A model generated the notes under the pieces. That model searched no databases. It worked only from the letters and a program-made list of their open reading frames with translations, and was not told where the DNA came from. 30,366 nt of DNA from JAJZEO01 sp964350315. Lineage in GTDB: Bacteria > Chlamydiota > Chlamydiia > Chlamydiales > 2-12-FULL-49-11. Positions 22,085-30,366 of the stretch are shown here, in pieces. The stretch's first letter is position 1; the number at the start of each line of letters is the position of its first letter. The translations under genes and the position numbers were made by a program. The DNA lies in the NCBI GenBank assembly GCA_964350315.1, contig CAYGJD010000016.1, positions 1-30,366 on the forward strand, read 5' to 3'.

Positions 22085-23446
22085 TTATTTTCGGACTTGC
22101 TCTATGATATAGTCTTGAGCCTTTGCCATCATGAGCTTGGAGTATTCCATGGCTTGTTGTTGTTTTGTTTGATTTTTATAGTTTACCCTAGAAGGATCTG
22201 CAAACATCATGTCGAGCATTGTTTCATAAGAAGGGGAAAGCTCGTCTTGTGAGACATCAATTTGTTGATCTGAAATAATCTTCCGGCAAACATAAAATAG
22301 GCGAATAGCTTTTTCTGAATCGCTTTTGATTTCCTGCTTCTTAGTTTCTTTTTCTTGCTCGGACATGTTGTCGTTCCATTTCTTTGTCATGTTCGGTTGC
22401 TTTAAAAAAGTGCTCATTCGGTGGTTTGCTTCTTGTTCTAAAATCGTAGCAGGTATGTCAAAGTCGTAAAGAGCTTGAATTTGATCTGAGACGGAGGCAC
22501 GTTCTTCTGCAATAACACGCTCATTTTCTTGTTTTTCTAATAAACTTTTTATGCGAGTTTTCATTTCTTCAGGAGTTTTTACGCCAACTCTTTCTGCAAA
22601 CTGATCGTTTAGTTCAGGAAGAACTGGTTCTTCGATGCCTTTAATGAAAATTTTCACTTTCTTTTTCTTGAATTCTTTTTTGACTTCTTCTGTTTCATTT
22701 TCATCAGGGAAGCTTGTGCCTTCAATGCTGTCACCTTTGTTTTTGCCTAAAACAAGATCTTGCATCCATTTTGCCATCTTCTTGTCTTTTACTTCGAATC
22801 GGGCGTTTGAGAAGGCTTGAACAGGAGGGTTTTGATCTAGATCATCGATATCTAAGATGAGAAAGTCGCCTTCTTTAATAGGTCGTTCGCTTATCTGATT
22901 CCATGTCGCATAAAACATTCGAAGGTTGTCAATTGTTTCATTTACTGTCGTGTCAGTGATCTCTTCTTTTTTGATGTTATTTAGTTTGAATTTTTTCCAG
23001 TCAATTTCAGGGAGAACAGGCTCGCTTTCAAAAGAGAAAGAAGCTTTACCGCTGTTGTCGTCTAAAGAAATTAATTTGAAAGAGATTTTGCTTTTTCGAT
23101 TCAGTACAGGAACTCTAGCAAGGTTGTTTCCTTCGAAAAAGGCTTTGTCAGCAAAGGCTTTTTCAGTACCTTCTTTAACAGCGTCAGGAAATTTTTTTTC
23201 AATAATAGCAGAGGGAGCTTTGCCTTTTCGGAAACCTGGAATTGAGACTTCTTTTGCAATGTCTTTAATAGAGGTCTTCTTTGCTTCTCTGATAATTGCT
23301 TGATCGCCTTCAACATCTATCTCTACACGACAATGTTTGAAGCGCTTTAATTCAACTTTCAGGTGGTCAGATGAAAAGCTTTCAGAAGAGAGAGGTTGTT
23401 CTATTTCTGGTGCTTTATTTTTTGATGGAGTTTCTGCTTCTGTCAT
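22085..23446 (-). CDS. tig: Trigger factor, ribosome-associated chaperone and prolyl isomerase
   Basis: A 453-aa protein. The ribosome-binding signature GFRKGKAP is at 71-78, in the N-terminal domain. The FKBP-type prolyl isomerase domain follows (about 185-280, beginning near KEGDFLILDID), then the long helical C-terminal arms, with the closing stretch rich in Lys and Gln. It meets nascent chains at the ribosome exit. About 28 residues ahead of the usual start (MTEAETPSKNKAPEIEQ) form a charged extension; no better internal start is visible. The gene lies 50 bases after tRNA-Gly on the same strand and precedes clpPX, as in Chlamydia. Confidence 0.96.
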   Translation of the reverse strand: MTEAETPSKNKAPEIEQPLSSESFSSDHLKVELKRFKHCRVEIDVEGDQAIIREAKKTSIKDIAKEVSIPGFRKGKAPSAIIEKKFPDAVKEGTEKAFADKAFFEGNNLARVPVLNRKSKISFKLISLDDNSGKASFSFESEPVLPEIDWKKFKLNNIKKEEITDTTVNETIDNLRMFYATWNQISERPIKEGDFLILDIDDLDQNPPVQAFSNARFEVKDKKMAKWMQDLVLGKNKGDSIEGTSFPDENETEEVKKEFKKKKVKIFIKGIEEPVLPELNDQFAERVGVKTPEEMKTRIKSLLEKQENERVIAEERASVSDQIQALYDFDIPATILEQEANHRMSTFLKQPNMTKKWNDNMSEQEKETKKQEIKSDSEKAIRLFYVCRKIISDQQIDVSQDELSPSYETMLDMMFADPSRVNYKNQTKQQQAMEYSKLMMAKAQDYIIEQVRK

Positions 23447-23496
23447 GAGATTAATTCAGCCCCTTATTGTTTGCTCGAAACTTAAAAAATTTGATA

Positions 23497-23567
23497 GCGG
23501 GCGATGAGATTCGAACTCACGACCCTCACGTTGGCAACGTGATGCTCTACCACTGAGCTACGCCCGC
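23497..23567 (-). tRNA. tRNA-Gly (anticodon GCC)
   Basis: Seventy-one bases fold into a full cloverleaf: acceptor GCGGGCG/CGCCCGC, D stem GCTC/GAGC, anticodon stem TCACG/CGTGA with loop TTGCCAA (GCC at 23533-23535), variable loop GGGTC, and T stem GTGAG/CTCAT with loop TTCGAAT. The CCA end is not encoded. It lies 50 bases before tig on the same strand and may be cut from a joint transcript. Confidence 0.97.
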
Positions 23568-23584
23568 ATTCATACGAATCAAGC

Positions 23585-23613
23585 ATTTTATTAGAGAGGG
23601 GTTTTATTTGCAA
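23585..23613 (-). promoter_or_regulatory. Promoter of tRNA-Gly (and possibly tig)
   Basis: Minus-strand TTGCAA (23608-23613), 17 bases, TAAAAT (23585-23590), 17 bases before the first base of the tRNA. The -35 overlaps a perfect TTGCA-AGC-TGCAA inverted repeat (23608-23620). Confidence 0.6.
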
Positions 23614-23972
23614 GCTGCAATAATCTTTTATCTCTAGTTTTCCTCTTATTTGTTCTTTGAACTCTTGATAAGACTCAAGAAGTTTTTTTCTTATTTATTT
23701 CTGTTTCCAAATAAAGTCGGAAAGAGGAGGTGTGTTAGAAGAGTAAACTTTCTTGGTATGCTTTGAATAGAGGAAGTCCATACAGGGCGTGGTTCTCATG
23801 ATTTAACTGAACCAAAATGAAATTTTTTTTAAAAAAAGGATTTGGATGATGAAAGAATTTTACTTGCACAAGAGGAGTAAAAGTAGTAAAAAGACTCTTG
23901 GATCTAGAGGTGTGTGCTAAATGCATTTCTTTTTATGTTCAGCTATTCAGAGTTTTTAATGATGAAGGGGCC
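23614..23972. other. Divergent non-coding gap between tRNA-Gly and the SNF2 gene
   Basis: About 360 bases. No gene is supported. A stem AACTCTTGA/TCAAGAAGTT with one bulge lies at 23660-23684 and is followed on the plus strand by T's, so it looks like a terminator, but no plus-strand gene lies before it. No clear promoter for the SNF2 gene is seen. A TTG at 23898 opens an in-frame extension of the SNF2 gene (see there). Confidence 0.45.
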
Positions 23973-26900
23973 ATGTTAAACGTAAGAAAATTAAAGCAAG
24001 ATTTTTCTCAGAGCGTTTTGCGAGAGGGAAAAGAGTTGTTTGATGATAAGAAGGTATTTTCAGCAAAAATTCTTCATATCGATTCAGCATCACTTCGTAT
24101 TGCAGCCAAGGTTGGTGGACAATACGATAATACTTATGAAAGTGTTATCGAAATTGATAGGAATGAGTGTGAAACAATTGACTCTGATTGTGACTGTCCT
24201 TACCACTATGACTGTCAACATTTGGCAGCTTTGTTATTTTACCTTGAAGCCCATCTTGATGGAATATTAGTAGATTATTCTAAAGAAAATAATCTCGAAG
24301 ATATTGCTGAGGAGACAGGACTTGATGCAGATCAGAAGGAAGAGCTTTTTGAGGCTGTTAAAGAGGCTGTTACTAAAGAAGAAGAGCGTAAGGATGTCCA
24401 GTATTTAAAAGAGTTGATGCAAGAGTATATCGTTGCGTCAAAAATATTATCTAAATCTCCTTTCTTTCTTCCAAAAGAAGAGGGGAAAGTAGATCGCGCT
24501 GAAATAAATATGATTTTTTCTTTCCCAGAGAATGATGGGGCGATCAAACCGATCATTGAACTTCAGCTTGCTCTTAGGCTCCCTTCAAGATCAAAACCGC
24601 TACATATCCCAGTAGCTAAAGATTTTTTAGACGGAATTCGTTATGAAGAGCCTCTTGTCATTGGTGGAAAGAAATATCTTTTCACAACAGAGTCTTTCAG
24701 AGCAGAATTTAGAGAAATTGTACGTATGTTGATTGACTATGCTAGGGTCCATGACAAAGCAACGACAGAAAGAGGGCAACGATCAGCTTTTATTGAAATG
24801 AAGTCGTTTGGTCTTATTCTAGCTGCAGCTTATGATGTTGCTTGCAAGGGCGCTACGATAAGAGGTCCGAAGGCAGCAGATTCTGAACTTCCAATTTTAC
24901 CTGGAATCTATGAAGGCTCTTTAGAGTCGCCAATGCGCTTTTCAAATCAACCCGCAATGTTTATTATATCACTTGAATACATTTCACCTCCTGCATCAAA
25001 AATTTTATTAAACCCTTCTGTGAGTATTGGCAATAAGAGCGTAATGCTTGAGGATGTAAGTTTCTATGAATCGGCTTTTCCTGGAATGGTCCATGATCAC
25101 GTCTATTACAGATTCTTACCCCAAGTGACTCGTCAACACTTAATGCAACTGTTTGAAATACGAGAAATAACTATACCTGAGCCATTATTTGGAACTTTTG
25201 TAGAAAATTCTCTTCCTGAATTGTCTAAGTTTGCTGAAATTACGAATGAAGAATGCATAAACAAATTCAATACAATTCCATTTGTCGGTCCACTGAAGTC
25301 TATTTGTGATTTATCTTTCTTAGATGGAGAGCTTGAGGCAACGATTACCTTTGATTATGATGGAAATGTTATTCCTGCTGTTGTCGAGGCTCTTGATAAA
25401 GAACACATTTTCTCCTTTATTAAAGGGGAAGGAATTTTGGCAAGGAATCTTGTTGAAGAGAGAAATATCATTGAAGAGCTATTTCGGGACTTCATATATA
25501 ACGCAGAAAGTCAGACATTTGTTGCGAAGACGGAGAAGAAAATTGTCGAGTTTATGACAGAAATTATTCCTCGAAATCAAGACCATGTAACGTTCAATTG
25601 TCCACAAAACTTACTTGATCAATTTATCTATGATAAGAGTGAATTCGAACTTAATTTAGTTCACACAGATCGAATGGATCTTTATGACATCGAATTAACT
25701 GTAAATGGAGATTTGATTGGTGTTAGTTTAGATCGTCTTTGGGAGTGCTTGATTTCTAAGAGGGCCTTTCTCGAACTTGAAATGAAACGAGCTCAAGGAA
25801 AAAAAGAAGGTTCTTCTAAAATCCCTAAAATCTTAGTGCTCGACTTGAATCGTATTAGTAAGGTTGTCCAACTTTTTGATGAACTAGGGATTGAAAAATT
25901 TGATAATCATAAACTTCGTTGCCCTCTTTGGACGTTAGCAAATATTGATGCTGCGCAATTTGAAGGTCTTCCAGTTAAGTTTTCTATTTCAGATAAACTT
26001 ACTGAAATTAGACAACAGATGCTTGGAGAAAAAGAAGTTGTTTATTCTCCTATTCCAAAAGTGATTAATGCTGACTTGAGAGCCTATCAAGTTGAAGGGG
26101 TACATTGGCTTGAAAGACTACGTAAAATGTACTTAAACGGTATTTTAGCAGATGACATGGGACTTGGTAAGACAGTTCAAGCGATTGTGACTTTAACGCA
26201 AAGTCTTGGTGTGCTTAAATCTTCCTCTCTTGTTGTTTGTCCGACTTCACTTTTATACAACTGGAAAGAAGAATTAAATAAATTCAATAAGACGCTAAGA
26301 ACTCTTGTTATCGACGGGATTCCTAATCAAAGAAAGAAACTAATTCAGACGATAGACGACTATGATGTTGTAATCACATCATATAGTTTATTGCAAAAGG
26401 ATATTGACCGCTATAGTGAGCAAGTTTTCTCTTATGTAATCTTAGATGAGGCGCAACATATTAAAAACCGTGGTACACGAAATGCTAAGTCTGTGAAGTC
26501 TTTGCAATCACACCACAAGTTGATCTTATCTGGAACGCCTATTGAAAATTCACTTGATGAGCTGTGGTCACTTTTTGACTTTCTTATGCCTGGATTTCTT
26601 AGTTCTTATGATCGATTTATTGAAAAATACATTCGTGTTTCAGGAGATGAGCAACATGCTAATCTTGAATATCTCCGAAAAAAAGTGGCCCCATTTATTT
26701 TACGCCGCATGAAATGCGATGTGCTTAAGGATTTACCTCCTGTTTCAGAACTTGTTTACCATTGCCAGCTTACAGATGTACAAAAAGAGCTATATAAATC
26801 ATATGCAGCATCTGCACTTGGCGAATTGACAAAACTTGTTGAAAGAGATGGATTTGATAAGGTCCAAATTCATGTGCTTGCAACTCTAACAAGATTGAAG

Positions 26901-27464
26901 CAGATTTGTTGCCACCCTGCGATTTTTGCGAAGAAAGAAGCAGAGCCATATGATTCTGCGAAGTATGAAATGTTGTGTGACCTTCTAGATACTCTGATTG
27001 AAGGTGGACATAAGACTGTCATTTTCTCACAGTATACGAAAATGCTTCAAATTATGCGGACAGATTTTGAACAAAAAGGAATTCCATTCCTTTATCTAGA
27101 TGGAGCAAGTAAAAATCGTCTTGAGATTGTGAATGAATTTAACAATACGAAAGAAATTCCTGTATTTCTTGTGTCGTTAAAAGCAGGCGGTACTGGTTTG
27201 AATTTAGTTGGAGCTGATACTGTTGTTCACTACGATATGTGGTGGAATCCTGCTGTAGAAAATCAGGCGACAGATCGAGTGCATAGAATGGGACAACAAC
27301 AAAATGTTTCTGTGTACAAACTTGTAACGTTAAATACGATTGAAGAGAAGATCGTTGAGATGCAAAAACGTAAGTCGGGAATTGTTAAGAAAGTAGTCTC
27401 CTCAGATGATGAAGTCATGTCCAAATTGACTTGGGAAGATGTGTTGGAACTGCTACAGACCTGA
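23973..27464 (+). CDS. SNF2/SWI2-family helicase with N-terminal SWIM zinc finger
   Basis: A 1163-aa protein. A SWIM-type zinc finger (CDCPYHYDCQH; C73, C75, C81, H83) is followed by a long region of about 600 residues, probably the bacterial SNF2-associated domain. The two-lobed translocase comes last: Walker A ADDMGLGKT at 726-734, motif II DEAQ at 825-828 and motif VI DRVHRMGQ at 1101-1108. Such proteins move along double-stranded DNA and remodel protein-DNA complexes, often with RNA polymerase. The gene before mreB in Chlamydia (CT708) is of the same type. ATG 23973 follows GAAGGGG closely; the alternative TTG at 23898 would add 25 residues with no good ribosome-binding site, so I prefer the ATG. 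The gap to mreB is 71 bases. Confidence 0.92.
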   Translation: MLNVRKLKQDFSQSVLREGKELFDDKKVFSAKILHIDSASLRIAAKVGGQYDNTYESVIEIDRNECETIDSDCDCPYHYDCQHLAALLFYLEAHLDGILVDYSKENNLEDIAEETGLDADQKEELFEAVKEAVTKEEERKDVQYLKELMQEYIVASKILSKSPFFLPKEEGKVDRAEINMIFSFPENDGAIKPIIELQLALRLPSRSKPLHIPVAKDFLDGIRYEEPLVIGGKKYLFTTESFRAEFREIVRMLIDYARVHDKATTERGQRSAFIEMKSFGLILAAAYDVACKGATIRGPKAADSELPILPGIYEGSLESPMRFSNQPAMFIISLEYISPPASKILLNPSVSIGNKSVMLEDVSFYESAFPGMVHDHVYYRFLPQVTRQHLMQLFEIREITIPEPLFGTFVENSLPELSKFAEITNEECINKFNTIPFVGPLKSICDLSFLDGELEATITFDYDGNVIPAVVEALDKEHIFSFIKGEGILARNLVEERNIIEELFRDFIYNAESQTFVAKTEKKIVEFMTEIIPRNQDHVTFNCPQNLLDQFIYDKSEFELNLVHTDRMDLYDIELTVNGDLIGVSLDRLWECLISKRAFLELEMKRAQGKKEGSSKIPKILVLDLNRISKVVQLFDELGIEKFDNHKLRCPLWTLANIDAAQFEGLPVKFSISDKLTEIRQQMLGEKEVVYSPIPKVINADLRAYQVEGVHWLERLRKMYLNGILADDMGLGKTVQAIVTLTQSLGVLKSSSLVVCPTSLLYNWKEELNKFNKTLRTLVIDGIPNQRKKLIQTIDDYDVVITSYSLLQKDIDRYSEQVFSYVILDEAQHIKNRGTRNAKSVKSLQSHHKLILSGTPIENSLDELWSLFDFLMPGFLSSYDRFIEKYIRVSGDEQHANLEYLRKKVAPFILRRMKCDVLKDLPPVSELVYHCQLTDVQKELYKSYAASALGELTKLVERDGFDKVQIHVLATLTRLKQICCHPAIFAKKEAEPYDSAKYEMLCDLLDTLIEGGHKTVIFSQYTKMLQIMRTDFEQKGIPFLYLDGASKNRLEIVNEFNNTKEIPVFLVSLKAGGTGLNLVGADTVVHYDMWWNPAVENQATDRVHRMGQQQNVSVYKLVTLNTIEEKIVEMQKRKSGIVKKVVSSDDEVMSKLTWEDVLELLQT

Positions 27465-27472
27465 AATGCCAA

Positions 27473-27501
27473 TTGCACGAAATGACTTTCTTTAGTAAGA
27501 T
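27473..27501 (+). promoter_or_regulatory. Weak promoter candidate before mreB
   Basis: TTGCAC (27473-27478), 17 bases, TAAGAT (27496-27501). Only three to four matches per box, but the spacing is right. mreB may instead be read from the SNF2 gene. Confidence 0.3.
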
Positions 27502-27535
27502 GAGAAAAATTTGCCATTAACTATGTGAGATCAAA

Positions 27536-28627
27536 ATGAAACAAGCGCTCATTAACAAAAACAATATCGCGAAAGTCGGAAAGATTTTTATCGAAAAGTG
27601 GCGCGATGTCACAGGTTTATTCACAAATAACATTGGTATTGACTTAGGTACAGCAAATACCTTGGTTTATGTGCAGGGAAAGGGTATTGTCCTTGCTGAA
27701 CCATCTGTTGTTGCTGTTGATTCTACAACAAATGAAGTTCTTGCTGTTGGTCAAAAGGCAAAAGCAATGCTTGGTAAAACACCACGAAGAATTCATGCGA
27801 TTCGTCCGATGAAAGATGGTGTGATTGCAGATTTTGAAATTGCTGAGGGAATGATACGAGCTCTTCTAAAGCGCGTTACTCCTGCAAGAAGTATATTTAG
27901 ACCAAAGATTTTGATTGCTGTGCCATCTGGGATTACAGGGGTAGAAAAACGTGCTGTTGAAGATTCTGCTTTAAGAGCTGGTGCACAAGAAGTGATTTTG
28001 ATCGAAGAGCCGATGGCTGCGGCTATTGGTGTTGATTTACCTGTCCATGAACCAGCAGCTAGCATGATTGTTGATATTGGTGGTGGTACTACAGAAATTG
28101 CGATTATCTCTCTTGGTGGTATTGTTGAGTCTCGTTCTTTAAGAATTGGTGGTGATGAGTTTGATGAGTGTATCATCAACTACATGCGTCGCACATACAA
28201 CTTAATGATTGGTCCAAGAACTGCTGAAGAAATTAAAATGACAATAGGTTCAGCATATCCTCTTGGCAACAATGAGCTTGAAATGGAAGTTCGTGGTCGT
28301 GACCAAGTTGCTGGATTGCCTGTTACTAAAAGAATTAATTCTGTTGAAGTTCGTGAGTGTTTATCTGAGCCTATTCAACAGATCATCGAAAGTGTCAAAC
28401 TGACCCTTGAAAAATGTCCTCCAGAACTTGCAGCAGACCTTGTTGATAGAGGAATGGTTCTAGCGGGTGGTGGTGCCTTAATTAAGGGCCTTGATAAATT
28501 TCTAATAAAAGAGTGTGGTCTTCCTGTGATTATTGCACCAAGTCCATTACTTGCTGTTTGTCTTGGAACTGGAAAGGCTCTTGAATATCTTGATCGTTTC
28601 AAAAAACGTAAATCCTTTATAGGTTAA
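27536..28627 (+). CDS. mreB: MreB, actin-like cytoskeletal protein
   Basis: A 363-aa protein. The actin-type nucleotide pocket is complete: phosphate-1 GIDLGTANT at 34-42, connect-1 EEPMAAAIG at 157-165, phosphate-2 DIGGGTTE at 180-187, and the adenosine motif AGGGALIKG at 310-318. In rod bacteria MreB guides side-wall synthesis. In chlamydiae, which lack FtsZ, it organises the division plane and peptidoglycan ring. The first 25-30 residues (MKQALINKNNIAKVGKIFIEKW) are longer than in most MreBs and are basic and amphipathic, which could serve as a membrane anchor, as reported for chlamydial MreB. The start lacks a strong Shine-Dalgarno (only GAGATC). The order SNF2-mreB-pckG is the one found in C. 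trachomatis. Confidence 0.97.
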   Translation: MKQALINKNNIAKVGKIFIEKWRDVTGLFTNNIGIDLGTANTLVYVQGKGIVLAEPSVVAVDSTTNEVLAVGQKAKAMLGKTPRRIHAIRPMKDGVIADFEIAEGMIRALLKRVTPARSIFRPKILIAVPSGITGVEKRAVEDSALRAGAQEVILIEEPMAAAIGVDLPVHEPAASMIVDIGGGTTEIAIISLGGIVESRSLRIGGDEFDECIINYMRRTYNLMIGPRTAEEIKMTIGSAYPLGNNELEMEVRGRDQVAGLPVTKRINSVEVRECLSEPIQQIIESVKLTLEKCPPELAADLVDRGMVLAGGGALIKGLDKFLIKECGLPVIIAPSPLLAVCLGTGKALEYLDRFKKRKSFIG

Positions 28628-28629
28628 TT

Positions 28630-30366
28630 TTGGTTGGAACTATTGGTAAGTTGGATGCTTTCATCGACGAGATGAAGGCTTTGTGTCGTCCTGAAAAAGT
28701 TGTCATTTGTGATGGTTCAGAGAAGGAAAACAAAGCTTTACTGAAGATGATGTGTAGCCTGGGAATGTTGACTCCTATCAATCAGGAGGGGTCGTATTAC
28801 GCAAGGACAGATCCAGGAGATGTTGCACGGGTTGAGAGCGCAACCTTCATCTGTAGTGAAAAGAAAGAAGATGCTGGTCCAACAAATAATTGGTCTGATC
28901 CCCAAGAAATGAAACATCGACTTAGATTGCTTTTTGATGGGGTAATGCAGGGGCGGGTGATGTATGTTATTCCCTATTGCATGGGAGTTGTAGGTTCACC
29001 ACTTGCCAAGTATGGAATCGAAATTACAGATTCTCCTTATGTTGTTGTCAATATGCGAATCATGACAAGAATGGGAAAAGCTCCTCTTAAGAAAATTCAA
29101 GCTGGAGAGGCCTTCATTCCTGGAATTCATTCAGTAGGCGCTCCATTAAAAAAAGAAGAAAAAGACGTCCATTGGCCTTGTAATGACGAAAAGGTTATCG
29201 CACATTTTCCAGATACAAGAGAGATTTGGTCGTATGGAAGTGGATATGGTGGAAATGCTCTTCTAGGGAAAAAATGTTTTGCACTAAGAATCGCCTCGAA
29301 GATTGCAAAAGATGAAGGGTGGATGGCAGAGCACATGTTAATCTTGGGGCTAAAGAACCCGCAGGGAGAGAAAAAGTATTTTGCTGCAGCTTTTCCTAGT
29401 GCATGTGGAAAAACAAACTTAGCGATGATGAAACCATCAATTCCTGGCTGGGAAGTAACTTGTGTTGGAGATGACATTGCATGGATGAAGTTTGATAAAG
29501 AAGGGAATCTTCGAGCAATCAATCCAGAAAATGGTTTTTTTGGTGTTGCCCCAGGAACTTCATTTAGATCAAATCCGCATGCGATGAAAGCAATTGAAAA
29601 GAACACTATTTTTACGAATGTTGCTTTGTCAGATGAGAAAGAGGTTTGGTGGGAAGGAATGACAAAGAAACCTCCAAAATCTCTAATAGATTGGAAAGGT
29701 AGAAGATGGGTAAAAGAGAATAAAGAACCTGCCTCTCATCCAAATGCACGCTTCACAGCTCCCATAGATCAGTGTCCAGTCCTTGATGAAAAAGCTTTTG
29801 ATCCAGAAGGCGTGCCAATAGAAGGGATTATTTTTGGGGGAAGACGATCGAATTTGACGCCTCTTGTTGTTCAAGCTAGAAATTGGGCACATGGTGTTTT
29901 ACTTGGAGCTGGACAGGTGTCAGAAATGACCGCTGCTGCAAAAGGAAAAATTGGAACATTAAGACACGACCCTTTTGCGATGCTTCCTTTTTGCGGCTAC
30001 CATATGGGAGACTATTTTCAACATTGGATAGACTTGGAAAAAAAAGGCAGAAAAATGCCACAAATTTTTTCAGTCAATTGGTTTCGAAAGGACGATGAGG
30101 GAAGTTTTTTATGGCCAGGATATGGTGAAAATGCGCGCGTGCTTGAATGGATGTTCCAAAGGATTGATCACAAAGTAGAAGCAAAAGATGAAGCAATAGG
30201 ATATTTGCCTTTACAAATTGATACAGCGGGCTTAAATGTCTCAAAAGAAGTCATCGACGAGCTTCTCTCTGTTAATAAAGAAGAGTACTTAAAAGATCTT
30301 CATGAAGAGAAAAAATACTTAGCGGATAAAGCTGATCGTTTCCCGAAAGAAATCATCAATCACATA
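28630..30366 (+). CDS. pckG: Phosphoenolpyruvate carboxykinase (GTP), 3' end beyond window
   Basis: The first 579 codons, running off the right edge. The enzyme turns oxaloacetate and GTP into PEP and CO2, linking the TCA cycle to gluconeogenesis. Visible are the kinase-1a P-loop FPSACGKTN (255-263) with its reactive Cys, the metal/kinase-2 motif GDDIAWM (280-286), the GSGYGGNALLGKK stretch (203-215), and the GGRRS nucleotide loop further on. These are hallmarks of the GTP-dependent family, not the ATP-dependent one. About 20 residues should be missing at the end. There is no in-frame ATG before 28672 and stops block the frame upstream at 28609. TTG 28630, three bases after the mreB stop, gives a normal N-terminus; TTG 28651 is also possible. 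Co-transcription with mreB is likely. Confidence 0.95.
   Translation, partial: MVGTIGKLDAFIDEMKALCRPEKVVICDGSEKENKALLKMMCSLGMLTPINQEGSYYARTDPGDVARVESATFICSEKKEDAGPTNNWSDPQEMKHRLRLLFDGVMQGRVMYVIPYCMGVVGSPLAKYGIEITDSPYVVVNMRIMTRMGKAPLKKIQAGEAFIPGIHSVGAPLKKEEKDVHWPCNDEKVIAHFPDTREIWSYGSGYGGNALLGKKCFALRIASKIAKDEGWMAEHMLILGLKNPQGEKKYFAAAFPSACGKTNLAMMKPSIPGWEVTCVGDDIAWMKFDKEGNLRAINPENGFFGVAPGTSFRSNPHAMKAIEKNTIFTNVALSDEKEVWWEGMTKKPPKSLIDWKGRRWVKENKEPASHPNARFTAPIDQCPVLDEKAFDPEGVPIEGIIFGGRRSNLTPLVVQARNWAHGVLLGAGQVSEMTAAAKGKIGTLRHDPFAMLPFCGYHMGDYFQHWIDLEKKGRKMPQIFSVNWFRKDDEGSFLWPGYGENARVLEWMFQRIDHKVEAKDEAIGYLPLQIDTAGLNVSKEVIDELLSVNKEEYLKDLHEEKKYLADKADRFPKEIINHI

Noticed and set aside
23660..23689. Terminator-like hairpin with seven T's on the plus strand
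   Set aside because: No plus-strand gene precedes it; the region is a divergent gap. Kept only as a note in the intergenic entry.
29127..29606. 159-aa minus-strand frame inside pckG
   Set aside because: The sense strand encodes unmistakable PEP carboxykinase motifs throughout; the antisense frame has no recognisable content.

Overview
The window reads as a chromosomal segment of a low-GC member of the Chlamydiota. It shows two gene blocks whose order is recognisable from Chlamydia. One is the type III secretion (T3S) cluster cdsD-cdsE-cdsF-cdsG-(CT668-like)-cdsN-cdsO-cdsP-cdsQ-pkn5-(cdsC). The other is clpX-clpP-tig plus SNF2 helicase-mreB-pckG. Several features differ from textbook Chlamydia: a split cdsQ, an extra T3S4-like gene, unfamiliar translocators and lineage-specific ORFs. 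I therefore infer an amoeba-associated or other environmental chlamydia rather than a Chlamydia species. This is inference; no 16S or species marker is present.

Region 1 (1-11.3 kb, minus strand): an almost gap-free T3S basal-body operon. A CesT-like chaperone gene (CT663-like) is followed by cdsD (two FHA domains, inner-membrane ring), then cdsE, cdsF (needle) and cdsG (needle chaperone pair), a probable inner-rod gene, cdsN (ATPase), cdsO (stalk), cdsP (ruler/switch), a second T3S4-type gene, cdsQ as two overlapping genes, and pkn5. Pkn5 is a Ser/Thr kinase with a degenerate glycine loop fused to a degenerate PP2C/SpoIIE-like domain. What may be the first codons of cdsC run off the left edge. 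Candidate sigma-70-type promoters precede cdsD and cdsE.

Region 2 (11.4-20.1 kb, plus strand): the accessory part. Three small helical proteins with basic tails come first; two of them clearly share one family and end in the same tail. A translocator/substrate island follows: a 262-aa and a 156-aa secreted-protein candidate, a 728-aa CopB-like and a 331-aa CopD-like protein, and then a 568-aa Ser-rich effector candidate. The three transcription units of this island each have a well-formed promoter with a 17-bp spacer and a perfect TATAAT, followed at nearly the same distance by GTAAG. Two units end in near-identical intrinsic terminators. No LcrH/SycD-type chaperone gene lies here.

Region 3 (20.1-30.4 kb): housekeeping genes. 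clpX, clpP, tig and tRNA-Gly(GCC) are on the minus strand; a SWIM-domain SNF2 helicase, mreB and GTP-dependent PEP carboxykinase (cut by the right edge) are on the plus strand.

Together, Region 1 builds and energises the injectisome and Region 2 probably supplies what passes through it and forms the pore. The Region 2 genes sit exactly where the cdsD cluster is joined to the clpX-pckG cluster; these are distant from each other in Chlamydia trachomatis. I saw no insertion sequences, CRISPR arrays or rRNA.
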